Assembly: GCA_947493005.1 (NCBI GenBank)
Contig: CANLOY010000009.1
Location: 1-64,000 of the forward strand
DNA from: an uncultured Roseivirga sp.
Lineage (GTDB): Bacteria; Bacteroidota; Bacteroidia; Cytophagales; Cyclobacteriaceae
DNA length: 64,000 nt
Reading direction: 5' to 3'
The position numbers and the translations under genes were made by a program. The notes beneath the pieces were generated by a model. The model was not told where the DNA came from, ran no database searches, and worked only from the letters and a program-made list of their open reading frames with translations. Numbering within the stretch: the first letter of the stretch is position 1; every line of letters begins with the position of its first letter. Shown here piece by piece: positions 41,904 to 52,066 of this stretch.

Positions 41904-44900
41904 ATGTCATTTATTAACAGGCCCTTTAGAGTATTTATTGCCTTTATTGTCTTCGCAATTATCGGAGTGGCGTTAATTCCTCGGTTGAGCATTAACTTTA
42001 CACCTACTCATACCAAGCCTGCTATAACCATTTCATATGGCCTCCCTAACTCTTCGCCAGATATTGTTGAACGATTGGCTACCAGTCCATTGGAGAATGC
42101 CCTTTCGCAAGTAGAAGGTGTTAATAAACTTAGTAGCGTATCTGGTTATGACAATGGTAGTATTGAGTTAGCTTTTGATAAAGGGGAAGATATTGATTTC
42201 AGAAAGTTTGAGGTAAATACTATTATCAGGAATATCTACAAGAAGCTTCCCGAAAACATGTCTTACCCAAGAGTAGAACAACGAGGAGGCGAAAATCAAA
42301 AACAGAATGAGACAGCCATTCTTTATTACTCTATTAATGGTCCATACGCTTCTTATAAGCTTCAGCAAGATGTGGATGAGTATGTTAAAAAACCATTATC
42401 GCAGATAAATGAAATTAAGAGTGTCCAGATTTCTGGCGGAAACGAACTTCAGATTACCGTTGATTTTGACGTACCTACTTTGGTGAGATATAACCTTTCC
42501 AAGTCACAAATAACTCAGGCATTGAGCAGCATGAATAATGCGGTTTACGCTGGTATGACAAAAACGTCAAGCGGACAGCAGTACTTTTTAAAAACTACCG
42601 AGCAAGTACCTGAGCTTTCCTTGTTAGAGCAAACGGAGGTTGCAAATATTGATGGGAAATCGATTTTGTTAAAAGATGTAGCAAGAGTTTATCTGGAAGA
42701 AAGAAAGCCTACAAGCTATAGGCGAATTAATGGTAAGAATGCCGTTTACTTGGGGGTTTATGCCAGACCTGGCGTGAACAAAATTGTTTTGGCCAAAGAG
42801 GTGAAAGAGTCTATTAATCAATTATCAGAAAATCTTCCTGAAGGGATTGAAATTATTCTGGAAAATGATGATACCGAATATTTATCTGAAGAGATGGACA
42901 AGATTTATACCCGCACAGGATTGTCTGTTCTTGTGCTGGTACTATTTATTTTTCTGATCAACAGAAATCCTAAGTACTTGCTTACCCTGTTTCTTGGTAT
43001 CATAGTTAACCTTTGTATTACGGTAATTGTTGTTTATGCATTAAAGGTTGAGTTGCATATTTATTCTATTGCAGGGGTAACCATTTCTTTCGGGCTAATA
43101 GTAGACAATGCCATTGTGATGTTAGATCATATGCATAGAAAGAAAAATGCCAGAATCTTTTTGGCGCTACTTGCTGCTTCGCTAACCACTATTATGGCGC
43201 TTCTGCTGGTGTTATTATTACCAGAGAACGAAAGAGAAAATCTTAGTGATTTCTCAATTGTGGTAGCGATCAATCTTGGAGTTTCACTTTTAGTGGCACT
43301 GTTCTTTACTCCTTCTTTGTATACACTACTTTTTAAGGAACGAATATCAAGCAAAAAGTCATTTGGCATCAAGGCCCTTAGGAGAAAAGTCAGGTGGTTT
43401 CAACGGTATACAAAGTCAGTTGGGTTTGTTGTTAGGTTTAGAAAGACATTTATCGTTTTAGTGATACTTGGCTTTGGACTACCTGTGTTTCGTCTTCCAG
43501 TACAATGGAAAGGTCAGGAATGGTACAACAAAACTATTGGAAGTGATAAGTATCAGGATGAAATTCGCCCTGTAACAGATAAACTGCTGGGTGGAGCATT
43601 GAGAAAGTTTGTCAATGAGGTTTATTCTGGGTTTTCATATGGTACACCTGAACAAACCAAGTTAACAGTAAGAGCTTCTTTACCTTTTGGGACTACACTT
43701 GAAGACGCCAATTTTGTGATCTCTAAAGTGGAAGAGTACTTATCGGGTATTCAGGGGGTTGATAAATTTATAACTGATGTAAGGAAAGGTAGTGCCACTA
43801 CGCAAATCACATTTAAGCCTGAGTATGAAAACTCTGCATTGCCATATCAGCTAAAGGCCAGGCTCCAGGCCAGATCAATAGATTTGACCGGTGTAGCATG
43901 GTCAGTAAGTGGGGTAGGGCAAGCCTTCAGCGCTGGAGGTGAAAGGAACGAAACTCCAACCATGCGGATAAGAATGAAAGGCTACAATTTTGATGAACTT
44001 GAAGACCAGGCGAAGATTTTGGCAACCAAGCTGAAAGAACACATTCGTGTAAATGATGTGAACACAAATGCCCAAATCGGATGGGGAAGAGAAAGAACAA
44101 GTGAGTACATACTGGATTTTGATATTGATCGCCTGGCAGTTGCTGGGATTAACCGGGGAGATGTAGTGAGTATGTTGGAGGACTTAACAGAACCTAAAGG
44201 GCCTTCTTTATCAGCAAATTTTAACGATTCAAAGTTGCCTGTTTTTGTTAAAGCGAGTAATGCTGAGAACTTTTCAAAATATGATTTAACGGAGCAGGCA
44301 TTGCCTCTTGATACAGGTAGGTTTATAAAGATTCAGGATTATTCATCACTTACTTTTGAGCAAACAGCAAATGAGATTCATAAGGAGGATAGGCAGTATA
44401 TCAGAGTTTTATCCTACGATTATAATGGTGGAGCCAAATTTGCGCAAAAGCATAGAGATGCTAAGATTGAAGAAATGAATGAAGAAATTCCCGTTGGCTA
44501 TCTGGTTGAATCCAGCGGGTACTACATGAGTTTTGGGAGGGAAAAGAGGCAGTATGGTTTGTTAGGTGTTTTAATTGTTGGAATCTTTTTTATCTGTGCC
44601 ATACTGTTCGAAAATTTAAAGCAACCTTTCTACATCATTGTTACAATTCCGATCTCATTTATAGGCCTTTTTTTAATCTTTAGTCTGTTTGATTTTCCTT
44701 TCGACAATGGGGGATATGCTGCTTTTATCCTTCTGGGAGGGCTAGTAGTAAATGCGTCCATTTTTATAGTGAACGACCTGAACAACAGGAAGCTTATGCA
44801 TTATAACAGATCGGTGCTTAAGTCAGTTATCGGAAAAGCTCAACCAATTTTATTGACTATACTTTCAACCTGTTTTGGTCTGATTCCCTTTTTACTGGAA

Positions 44901-45062
44901 GGAGAAAATGAAGTGTTCTGGTTTGCACTAGCTATTGGCACAATAGGAGGCTTGGTATTTTCTGTTGTGGCAGTGTTTGTTTGCTTGCCTGTATTTCTTA
45001 CTAAGAAAGGCAGAAGAATAAATAAGGTCATGCCAATTGACGCAGTTCCTTTAGTAGAGTAA
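41904..45062 (+). CDS. Second RND efflux permease, divergent
   Basis: 1,052 aa, RND architecture: TM1 VFIAFIVFAIIGVALIPRLSINF, porter domain, TM4 relay ISFGLIVDNAIVMLDHMHRKK, second porter domain, and C-terminal helices (LGGLVVNASIFIVNDLNNRK). Clearly distinct in sequence from the other permease. It has no adaptor of its own and is read away from the adaptor-permease operon across a 62-bp gap, so it may use the same adaptor. Its last 35 bp overlap the convergent GT2 gene. Confidence 0.9.
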   Translation: MSFINRPFRVFIAFIVFAIIGVALIPRLSINFTPTHTKPAITISYGLPNSSPDIVERLATSPLENALSQVEGVNKLSSVSGYDNGSIELAFDKGEDIDFRKFEVNTIIRNIYKKLPENMSYPRVEQRGGENQKQNETAILYYSINGPYASYKLQQDVDEYVKKPLSQINEIKSVQISGGNELQITVDFDVPTLVRYNLSKSQITQALSSMNNAVYAGMTKTSSGQQYFLKTTEQVPELSLLEQTEVANIDGKSILLKDVARVYLEERKPTSYRRINGKNAVYLGVYARPGVNKIVLAKEVKESINQLSENLPEGIEIILENDDTEYLSEEMDKIYTRTGLSVLVLVLFIFLINRNPKYLLTLFLGIIVNLCITVIVVYALKVELHIYSIAGVTISFGLIVDNAIVMLDHMHRKKNARIFLALLAASLTTIMALLLVLLLPENERENLSDFSIVVAINLGVSLLVALFFTPSLYTLLFKERISSKKSFGIKALRRKVRWFQRYTKSVGFVVRFRKTFIVLVILGFGLPVFRLPVQWKGQEWYNKTIGSDKYQDEIRPVTDKLLGGALRKFVNEVYSGFSYGTPEQTKLTVRASLPFGTTLEDANFVISKVEEYLSGIQGVDKFITDVRKGSATTQITFKPEYENSALPYQLKARLQARSIDLTGVAWSVSGVGQAFSAGGERNETPTMRIRMKGYNFDELEDQAKILATKLKEHIRVNDVNTNAQIGWGRERTSEYILDFDIDRLAVAGINRGDVVSMLEDLTEPKGPSLSANFNDSKLPVFVKASNAENFSKYDLTEQALPLDTGRFIKIQDYSSLTFEQTANEIHKEDRQYIRVLSYDYNGGAKFAQKHRDAKIEEMNEEIPVGYLVESSGYYMSFGREKRQYGLLGVLIVGIFFICAILFENLKQPFYIIVTIPISFIGLFLIFSLFDFPFDNGGYAAFILLGGLVVNASIFIVNDLNNRKLMHYNRSVLKSVIGKAQPILLTILSTCFGLIPFLLEGENEVFWFALAIGTIGGLVFSVVAVFVCLPVFLTKKGRRINKVMPIDAVPLVE

Positions 45063-46263
45063 CCAGGTTATTTGAGTTACTATTTGTGATTGTTTTTATG
45101 GCTTGCTCTATGGGAATGTTGGGTAAAAATTGATCTCTCACAAAGTGAACAAACTTCATACAAATAAAACCATCGAACCAAATGAAGAACTGCTTTTTGA
45201 ATTGATTCAAGGTTTTACAATTAGACTTAATCAATTCAATTTTTGAAGAGTACTCATGAGCTCTGATAAACGCTTTTGGAATTTCCGGAAGGTTATCAAT
45301 TACAAGATCAGTTTCTTTTTGGTAAAATTCGCTCACCGAACCTATCAGTATTTTGAGTTCTTCGAAAACTCTGGGGTTGTAAGTTAAATACGCTAAAATA
45401 TCTTGATCTAACCAATCTTGTTGTGCTTTTCCAGTGCCAAAGGGTACACGGTCCGAAGTACGGCATGAAGGATAGACAATGCCTTTATTCACCTCCACAA
45501 ACTTTTCATGAGGAATTATTTTGTGAAGGAAGTAAAAGTCTTCGCCAGCCTTTCTCTTATTCATACCCCCATGCTTGGCGTATACCGATGCTCTTACGAG
45601 CATGCAAGACCCAACGGTTTGAATGGCATAAGGGAACCCTGCTTGCTTTAAACCTTCTACATAGTACCTTAAAAAGAGCTCGTAATTAACAATTCCGGTA
45701 CTTAAGCTCGCATTAGTTTCCTTTTCAAAAGGGTGCTTATAATGCATTTCACCAAGCCCTGCATTGGACTGAATGAACTGACTATCGATAGCACTAAAGT
45801 AGTTTTTGGAAACGGTACAGTCTGCGTCTAGGCAAACTATTGCGCCATCCTTATTGATAGAATGAAATCGTCTTAGGGCTTCATCCATTCCAATTTTTCG
45901 AGCTAAACCAACACCTGCTGTTTTCCTGGGCATTTCTAAAGCTTCAATCAAGTGGAATACAAGATTGTTACTTTCAGGTCCTTTGTTCCAATTGTAAAAG
46001 CTCTTTGTGGTTTGAGTGTTCTGCTTTCTTACTTCTGGGTTTTCATTTTCTGCCTTGTCATTCACTACTATGATTACCTCAACCTTATAATTTAAAGGTG
46101 TGCAAGCTTTAATAGATTCCAGTGTGTCGATCAGGTTAGGTTCATTATGACATGGGATAACCACGATCATTTGGCAACTTGAATCAATAGGGCTTTTGAT
46201 TAAAGTCTCAGGAGTAGCAAATCGCTTGAAATAGTTTTCTATATATCTTTGTGGAATTGGCAC
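45028..46263 (-). CDS. Glycosyltransferase family 2
   Basis: 411 aa. GT-A fold start MIVVIPCHNEPNLIDTLESI, nucleotide-sugar metal motif in IVCLDADCTVSKNYF, and an acceptor/ED-type motif in GMNKRKAGEDFYFLHKII. No transmembrane helices. Acceptor and sugar unknown. Convergent overlap of 35 bp with the second RND gene. Confidence 0.85.
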   Translation of the reverse strand: MPIPQRYIENYFKRFATPETLIKSPIDSSCQMIVVIPCHNEPNLIDTLESIKACTPLNYKVEVIIVVNDKAENENPEVRKQNTQTTKSFYNWNKGPESNNLVFHLIEALEMPRKTAGVGLARKIGMDEALRRFHSINKDGAIVCLDADCTVSKNYFSAIDSQFIQSNAGLGEMHYKHPFEKETNASLSTGIVNYELFLRYYVEGLKQAGFPYAIQTVGSCMLVRASVYAKHGGMNKRKAGEDFYFLHKIIPHEKFVEVNKGIVYPSCRTSDRVPFGTGKAQQDWLDQDILAYLTYNPRVFEELKILIGSVSEFYQKETDLVIDNLPEIPKAFIRAHEYSSKIELIKSNCKTLNQFKKQFFIWFDGFICMKFVHFVRDQFLPNIPIEQAIKTITNSNSNNLVTLLKELRQLA

Positions 46264-46310
46264 AGGACAAACCTAAGCATGCCATTACCTATTATCCTAA
46301 TCACTGATCA

Positions 46311-46898
46311 ATGAAATATTCTGTTGAAGTACTTACTTCCTCGCCACAAGCATGGATAGATGCTGTCATGTCTGATTTTCAATCTTTTCTTCAGGATCAT
46401 GCAGACTGCGAGCGCAAAGCATCAGCGATGGCCATGAGCCTGATTGCTAAGTACCCTGACAGAGACTTTATTATTCCAGATTTAATTGACACTGCTCTTG
46501 AAGAGTTAGAGCATTTTCAGCAGGTCTATGAGGTGATGAAGCAGAAAAATGTACCATTGCCTTCAAAGATGGAACCTGATCTTTATATCCATCAATTAAT
46601 GGATGAAGCAAAAGGAGGTTCTCAAGACTCCCGTTTCCTTATTCGTTTATTGCTCGGTTCGGTGATAGAATGCAGGGGATGTGAACGTTTCAAACTAGTT
46701 GCCGAAAATATTGAGGACCCAATATTGAAGAAGTTCTACAAAGAACTTTGGATATCCGAAGCAAAACATGGAAACATTTACGTAAAACTGGCACTTCATT
46801 ATTTTGATGAAGACCTGGTTTACAATAAACTGGAAGACCTGATGCAGAAGGAGGCTAAGATACTTGCAGGCCTTAAAATAAGACCTGCTTTACATTAA
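46311..46898 (+). CDS. miaE: tRNA-(ms2io6A)-hydroxylase (MiaE-like)
   Basis: 195 aa helical bundle of the ferritin-like di-iron family. Ligand motifs: Glu in DHADCERKASAMAM, ExxH in DTALEELEHFQQV, Glu in SVIECRGCERF, and ExxH in ISEAKHGNIYV. Hydroxylates the modified adenosine at position 37 of certain tRNAs. Divergent from the GT2 gene, convergent (5 nt) with the DUF4293 gene. Confidence 0.92.
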   Translation: MKYSVEVLTSSPQAWIDAVMSDFQSFLQDHADCERKASAMAMSLIAKYPDRDFIIPDLIDTALEELEHFQQVYEVMKQKNVPLPSKMEPDLYIHQLMDEAKGGSQDSRFLIRLLLGSVIECRGCERFKLVAENIEDPILKKFYKELWISEAKHGNIYVKLALHYFDEDLVYNKLEDLMQKEAKILAGLKIRPALH

Positions 46899-46903
46899 TT
46901 AGG

Positions 46904-47404
46904 TTACCTGATTCTGTCAACAGACTTTACCAGTTTCTCATCTTTCCTGATAAACCTGTTAGAAAGTATGTTCAGAATCATGGCTACGGCAGGTAAAAAG
47001 AAGCCCATTTGAATGCTGCCTTGCCCTTCTGGGTTCACTAAGTTTTCATACTGATAGATTTTGTAATAACTCACCCCTAATGTAGCCGCCATTAAAAGGG
47101 CATTTAATGCACCAAGCTTCATTTGATTCAAACGATTCTTGAATTGGAAAACAGAAACCAAGGCTACTATTGCAGCAGCGATAGCCAACGCAGCAATATA
47201 CCAGGTGGAGTCACTTCTGATTACCGTGTCATCCGATTGATCCTGTACAGTGCCTGCTGTATCAATCACTTCCATTTTAAAGGCAGTCAATGTCGCTACT
47301 TTGCTCTCGTCTGCACTTACTTCTCCCCAGATGTAGTAGGCAAGAATAGTACCCATACAAACAGCAACACCAAATAATAGAATGGTTTGAATACGTTGAA
47401 TCAT
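46904..47404 (-). CDS. DUF4293 membrane protein
   Basis: 166 aa. Begins MIQRIQTILLFGVAVCMGTIL as in DUF4293, with four transmembrane helices (about 7-27, 68-88, 98-115, 130-150) and a short charged tail. Function unknown. Confidence 0.85.
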   Translation of the reverse strand: MIQRIQTILLFGVAVCMGTILAYYIWGEVSADESKVATLTAFKMEVIDTAGTVQDQSDDTVIRSDSTWYIAALAIAAAIVALVSVFQFKNRLNQMKLGALNALLMAATLGVSYYKIYQYENLVNPEGQGSIQMGFFLPAVAMILNILSNRFIRKDEKLVKSVDRIR

Positions 47405-47423
47405 TGTTTTTCTCTTTGGCTGG

Positions 47424-47431
47424 CAAATTTA
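47424..47431 (-). promoter_or_regulatory. Bacteroidota -7 box upstream of the DUF4293 gene
   Basis: Minus-strand TAAATTTG matches TAnnTTTG, 19 nt upstream of the ATG at 47404. Confidence 0.4.
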
Positions 47432-47533
47432 AGGGTTCGGAATTTATAATCACCTTTTGTTGTTGACTTTTCAATGCTTACGCAAAATTGAGTTACTTCG
47501 TACTTCGTAAATTCAGCACCCTAAATTATAGAG

Positions 47534-48733
47534 ATGGAATCTGCATATATAGTTGATATCGTTAGAACCCCGATTGGCAAGTTTGGAGGAAGTTTGGCTT
47601 CGGTAAGACCAGATGATCTTGCTGCACATGTTATTAAATCACTAATGGAAAGGAATTTACCTTTTGACCCTAAAGTATTAGAGGATGTGATTTTCGGAGC
47701 TGCTAATCAGGCAGGTGAAGATAACAGAGATGTGGCCAGGATGGCGTTATTGCTTGCTGGGCTTCCAATAGAAGTAGGAGGAGTAACAGTGAACAGACTT
47801 TGTGCATCAGGGTTGCAGTCCATTATGGATGCCAGTAGGGGACTTATGCTTGGTGAGGGACAAGCATACATAGCTGGAGGAACTGAAAGTATGACAAGAG
47901 CACCTTTTGTTATGGCTAAAGCGGAAACGGCATTTGGAAGAGCTACTAGTATGTACGATACCACAATAGGCTGGCGCTTTCCTAACCCAAAATTATCCGC
48001 TATACATCATCCTTATGGAATGGGAGAAACTGCCGAAAATGTTGCTGAAAGATGGAGTGTGAGTAGAGAGGCTCAAGATGAATTTGCACATAATACCCAG
48101 CTAAAATATAAAGCCGCCCATGAGGCGGGTAAGTTTTTGAATGAAATTGCGCCAATTGACATTCCTCAACGTAAGGGTGATCCAATATGCTTTGATACTG
48201 ATGAACACCCAAGGCTTTCGTCCGTTGAGAAACTATCCTCTTTAAAACCTGCGTTTAAGAATAATGGTAGTGTAACAGCCGGTAACTCTTCTGGTATTAA
48301 TGATGGAGCCGCGGCATGTTTAATAGTTAATGAACAAACGCTAAAAGACTTTAATCTCACTCCAATGGCAAGGGTAAAGTCAATGGCCATTGCAGGAGTA
48401 TCTCCTGAGATAATGGGGGTCGGTCCAATTCCAGCTTCGCAAAAGGCTTTGAAACGAGCCGGATTAAAATCGAGTGATTTGGATTTGATAGAATTGAATG
48501 AGGCATTTGCAGCTCAGGCCATTCCATGTATGAATGAGCTTGAACTGGACCCTGATAAGGTAAATGTAAATGGAGGTTCGATTGCGATTGGACACCCGTT
48601 GGGTGCAAGCGGAACAAGAATTTCTGCTACACTGCTTCATGAAATGCAGAAAAGGCCAGAAGCTAAATACGGTTTAGCTACCATGTGTATTGGGGTTGGT
48701 CAGGGTGCTGCAATTATTTATGAGAAATGTTGA
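47534..48733 (+). CDS. Thiolase (acetyl-CoA/3-oxoadipyl-CoA acyltransferase family)
   Basis: 399 aa. Acyl-accepting Cys in VNRLCASGLQSI, His in GGSIAIGHPLGASG and second Cys in MCIGVGQGAA. The opening VDIVRTPIGKFGGSLASVRPDDLAAHVI resembles the PaaJ/PcaF (3-oxoadipyl-CoA thiolase) branch, though no aromatic-degradation genes are close by. First gene of a run that continues with truA. Confidence 0.9.
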   Translation: MESAYIVDIVRTPIGKFGGSLASVRPDDLAAHVIKSLMERNLPFDPKVLEDVIFGAANQAGEDNRDVARMALLLAGLPIEVGGVTVNRLCASGLQSIMDASRGLMLGEGQAYIAGGTESMTRAPFVMAKAETAFGRATSMYDTTIGWRFPNPKLSAIHHPYGMGETAENVAERWSVSREAQDEFAHNTQLKYKAAHEAGKFLNEIAPIDIPQRKGDPICFDTDEHPRLSSVEKLSSLKPAFKNNGSVTAGNSSGINDGAAACLIVNEQTLKDFNLTPMARVKSMAIAGVSPEIMGVGPIPASQKALKRAGLKSSDLDLIELNEAFAAQAIPCMNELELDPDKVNVNGGSIAIGHPLGASGTRISATLLHEMQKRPEAKYGLATMCIGVGQGAAIIYEKC

Positions 48734-48746
48734 TTTTTTGTAACTC

Positions 48747-49493
48747 GTGACTCGTTACTTCCTCGATATAAGCTATAAAGGCACCAACTACCACGGTTGG
48801 CAGATACAGCACAATGCCCATACAGTTCAGGCCGAGATACTGGATTGCTTGAGTAAGGTATTGAGACAGCCCTTGGAAATAATGGGGAGTGGAAGAACAG
48901 ATACGGGAGTCCATGCCAAACAACAGATTGCGCATTTCGAACTAGAGTCGGAAGTCAATTGCGATGATCTGGTGTACAAACTAAATAGTATTTTACCAGA
49001 GGATATTGCCATCAATAATTGCAAAAAAGTACGTGAAAATGCTCATGCAAGGTTTGATGCAACCGAAAGAGCCTACCATTATTTTATCAATCAACACAAG
49101 TCCCCGTTTTATGAAGGGAAGAGTTATTACTATAAAGAAAAGCTTGATGTTGAGCTAATGAATATGGCAGCCTCGAAATTACTTGGAGAACTGGACTTTG
49201 AAAGTTTCAGCAAAGTGAAAACAGAGGTTAACAACTTTATTTGTACAATTACTACTGCTAAATGGTTTTTACAAAACGATCAGCTCGTTTTTCACGTTAG
49301 GGCAAACAGGTTTTTGCGTGGTATGGTCAGGGCTTTGGTTGGTACACTAATAGATGTGGGGCGTAACAGACTCACGATTGAAGAATTTGTTAGTATAATT
49401 GAAGCGAAAAACAGAAAGGCTGCAGGTAGGGCAGTACCCCCGCAAGGTTTGTTTTTGACAGAGGTTAATTACCCTCAAGAAATATATCTCTAG
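48747..49493 (+). CDS. truA: tRNA pseudouridine(38-40) synthase TruA
   Basis: 248 aa, GTG start 13 nt after the thiolase stop. Family start TRYFLDISYKGTNYHGWQIQ, catalytic Asp in GSGRTDTGVHAKQQ, and FLRGMVRALVGTLIDVGRNR near the end. Isomerises uridines in the anticodon stem-loop. Confidence 0.95.
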   Translation: MTRYFLDISYKGTNYHGWQIQHNAHTVQAEILDCLSKVLRQPLEIMGSGRTDTGVHAKQQIAHFELESEVNCDDLVYKLNSILPEDIAINNCKKVRENAHARFDATERAYHYFINQHKSPFYEGKSYYYKEKLDVELMNMAASKLLGELDFESFSKVKTEVNNFICTITTAKWFLQNDQLVFHVRANRFLRGMVRALVGTLIDVGRNRLTIEEFVSIIEAKNRKAAGRAVPPQGLFLTEVNYPQEIYL

Positions 49494-49494
49494 A

Positions 49495-51273
49495 TTGAAA
49501 GAAGAGAAAGAAAAAGTAAAAAAGGGGAACCTGGTCGATTTCCAGGTGCTGAAAAGGTTGTTTGCTTATGCGAAACCCTATAAGAAGCAATTCTATCTGC
49601 TGATTTCCCTGACAGTTCTAATGGCTGTTTTAGCTCCCGTGAGACCTGAAATTGTTAGAAGGGCAATTGATAACTATGTGCCGTCTGGAGATTATGATGG
49701 GCTGGTCTTTATGATCTCGATTTTAATTGGGCATCTTATTATTTATGCAATAGTACAGTATTCACATACTTATTTATCAGGCTGGGTAGGTCAGGTGATC
49801 ATTAAAGATATACGGGTAAAGCTATACAGGCACCTGCTGAAATTAAGGCTTAAGTTTTTCGATAATACACCTATTGGTAGGTTGGTTACCAGAAATGTAT
49901 CAGATATTGAAACGCTTTCCAATGTATTTAGTGAAGGTTTAGCCGCTCTAATAGGAGATTTGCTTCAGCTGTTGGTTATCATGATAGTAATGTTCTCAAC
50001 CGACTGGAGGTTGACTTTAATTAGTCTATCTACACTGCCCTTATTGATTTTCAGCACATACATATTTAAAGAAAAAATTAAGATCACGTTCAATGAGGTT
50101 AGGAATGCGGTATCCAACCTGAATTCCTTTGTTCAGGAGCATGTTACCGGAATGAATATAGTTCAGATATTCAATGCTGAAGAGCGTGAGATGAACAAGT
50201 TCAAAGAAATAAACAAAGAGCATAGAAAAGCTCATATCCGTTCGGTGCTCTACTACTCAATTTACTTTCCTGTTGCAGAAATTATTCAGGCCATTGCTAT
50301 TGGCATGGCAGTGTGGTATGGGGCACGTGGAATTCTCATCAATATCAGCACAGGGCCTGGGGTGATCATAGCTTTTATTATGTATATCCAGATGTTCTTC
50401 CGTCCGATCAGGATGATTGCAGATAGGTTTAATACCCTTCAAATGGGGATAGTTAGTTCTTCTCGAATATTTGATTTGCTGGATAGTAAAGACCATGTGC
50501 CTGATGAGGGTAATTACAAACCCAAAGAAGTCAAAGGGCAGGTTTCTTTTGATAAAGTATGGTTTGCTTATAAGGATGAAGACTATGTATTGAAAGATAT
50601 ATCCTTTGAAGTGAAAGAAGGCGAAACAGTTGCTTTGGTAGGGGCTACTGGAGCTGGGAAGTCTTCTGTGATCAACCTACTTTCCAGGTTTTATGAGATT
50701 AATAAAGGTGAAATTAAGATAGACAATCGAAGTGTTAATGAATTCGACCTTGGTGCACTGAGGCAACATATTGGAGTTGTTCAACAAGATGTGTTTCTGT
50801 TTTCTGATACAATCAGGCATAATATTACCCTTGGTAATCCTGATATTCCAGATAGTAAAATGAAGGAGGCGGCTGAACTGGTAGGTGTTAATAAGTTTAT
50901 TGAAAAGTTACCAGGTGGCTATGATTATAATGTAATGGAAAGAGGGTCTACTTTATCAGTTGGTCAACGGCAATTGATTTCTTTTGTGCGTGCTATGGTA
51001 TATGACCCCAAGATAATTGTCCTTGATGAAGCCACTTCTTCTGTCGATACTGAAACCGAAGAGCTTATTCAAAGCGCTATAGAGGTATTGATGAAAGGAA
51101 GGACTGCAGTTGTTATTGCCCATAGATTATCGACTATTCAAGGGGCAGATAAAATTATAGTCTTAGACAAAGGAGAGGTAAAAGAAATAGGCACTCATCA
51201 AGAACTTTTGGAGAATAAAGGTTTTTATGCCAACCTTTACCAAATGCAATACAAAGAAGTAGCGGCATCATGA
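49495..51273 (+). CDS. ABC exporter half-transporter (canonical Walker B)
   Basis: 592 aa. Six-helix ABC membrane domain (about 20-320), then nucleotide-binding domain: Walker A VGATGAGKSSV, Q-loop QQDVFLF, signature LSVGQRQL (non-canonical, LSGGQ expected), Walker B IIVLDEATSSVD, H-switch IAHRLST. Start TTG at 49495, 1 nt after the truA stop; no earlier or close ATG. The altered signature next to an intact catalytic Glu is the pattern of one subunit of a heterodimeric exporter. Confidence 0.9.
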   Translation: MKEEKEKVKKGNLVDFQVLKRLFAYAKPYKKQFYLLISLTVLMAVLAPVRPEIVRRAIDNYVPSGDYDGLVFMISILIGHLIIYAIVQYSHTYLSGWVGQVIIKDIRVKLYRHLLKLRLKFFDNTPIGRLVTRNVSDIETLSNVFSEGLAALIGDLLQLLVIMIVMFSTDWRLTLISLSTLPLLIFSTYIFKEKIKITFNEVRNAVSNLNSFVQEHVTGMNIVQIFNAEEREMNKFKEINKEHRKAHIRSVLYYSIYFPVAEIIQAIAIGMAVWYGARGILINISTGPGVIIAFIMYIQMFFRPIRMIADRFNTLQMGIVSSSRIFDLLDSKDHVPDEGNYKPKEVKGQVSFDKVWFAYKDEDYVLKDISFEVKEGETVALVGATGAGKSSVINLLSRFYEINKGEIKIDNRSVNEFDLGALRQHIGVVQQDVFLFSDTIRHNITLGNPDIPDSKMKEAAELVGVNKFIEKLPGGYDYNVMERGSTLSVGQRQLISFVRAMVYDPKIIVLDEATSSVDTETEELIQSAIEVLMKGRTAVVIAHRLSTIQGADKIIVLDKGEVKEIGTHQELLENKGFYANLYQMQYKEVAAS

Positions 51274-51794
51274 ATAAGAAAGTAATTACCCTGATCGGAC
51301 TAGTGATAATTGTCATTATTACAGCAGCCTATTTCTACCTGGGAGGTTTGAACAAAGTTGCATACACAATTGAAGATGTTACTGATTATAATGTGGTGGG
51401 AACACACTTTAAAGGTAAGTCTGATAGCAAGAAAATGGAAGATGCCTTTTTTAAGGCTAAAGACTATATCGATGACAATACTTTGAATGGTGTATTAACT
51501 ATTATACACTATAATGACTCTACACTTGAAGACGGTGAACAAAAACTTTTTATCGGTATAAAGTTAGAAAGTGGCACAGCCGATTTGCCAGGTGATTACA
51601 CAAGAATAACTATTCCTACGAGAAGAGCCGTTAGGGCAACTATAGAGGCGCATAATGTAGTGATGCCAAGCCCTAAGACTATAGAAAACAATCTTAGAGA
51701 AAAGGCTTTGGAGTCCAGTATCAGCCTTCAAGACTTTACTATTGAGCAATACATCTCCGAGAATCTACTCATTATTGATATGGTGGCAAAATAG
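51270..51794 (+). CDS. Membrane-anchored protein, possibly GyrI/SRPBCC-like
   Basis: 174 aa. One N-terminal transmembrane helix (ITLIGLVIIVIITAAYFYLG), then a soluble alpha/beta domain (DYNVVGTHFKGKSDSKKMEDAF, then PGDYTRITIPTRRAVRATIEAH) with some resemblance to GyrI-like ligand-binding folds; uncertain. The ATG overlaps the ABC gene stop (ATGA), so it is co-translated with the exporter. Confidence 0.65.
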   Translation: MNKKVITLIGLVIIVIITAAYFYLGGLNKVAYTIEDVTDYNVVGTHFKGKSDSKKMEDAFFKAKDYIDDNTLNGVLTIIHYNDSTLEDGEQKLFIGIKLESGTADLPGDYTRITIPTRRAVRATIEAHNVVMPSPKTIENNLREKALESSISLQDFTIEQYISENLLIIDMVAK

Positions 51795-51796
51795 TA

Positions 51797-52057
51797 ATGA
51801 ACTATTTGGAAGTATGTTTAGGACTTGCTGTTATCAGCTATGTGCTTCATGTTCAAATCAAGCTTATAAAGAGTGCGGTGCTTAACAAAGGTCAAAAAGT
51901 CTACAATTCAATTCTATTATGGTTGATTCCTGGGCTTTGGGCTTTTATAGTGAACATAATCATTAAAAGACCAAAGAAAGACATAGTTATCAAGTCCAAT
52001 AGAAAACTACCAGATCAAGGTTTCTATGAAAGTGGAACTGGTGTACTAGGTGACTGA
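51797..52057 (+). CDS. Small membrane protein of unknown function
   Basis: 86 aa with two hydrophobic helices (LEVCLGLAVISYVLHVQIKL weakly, ILLWLIPGLWAFIVNIII clearly) and a polar tail. 2 nt after the preceding gene; last of the thiolase-truA-ABC operon. Convergent with the second ABC half, 9 nt apart. Confidence 0.65.
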   Translation: MNYLEVCLGLAVISYVLHVQIKLIKSAVLNKGQKVYNSILLWLIPGLWAFIVNIIIKRPKKDIVIKSNRKLPDQGFYESGTGVLGD

Positions 52058-52066
52058 TATTGACGC

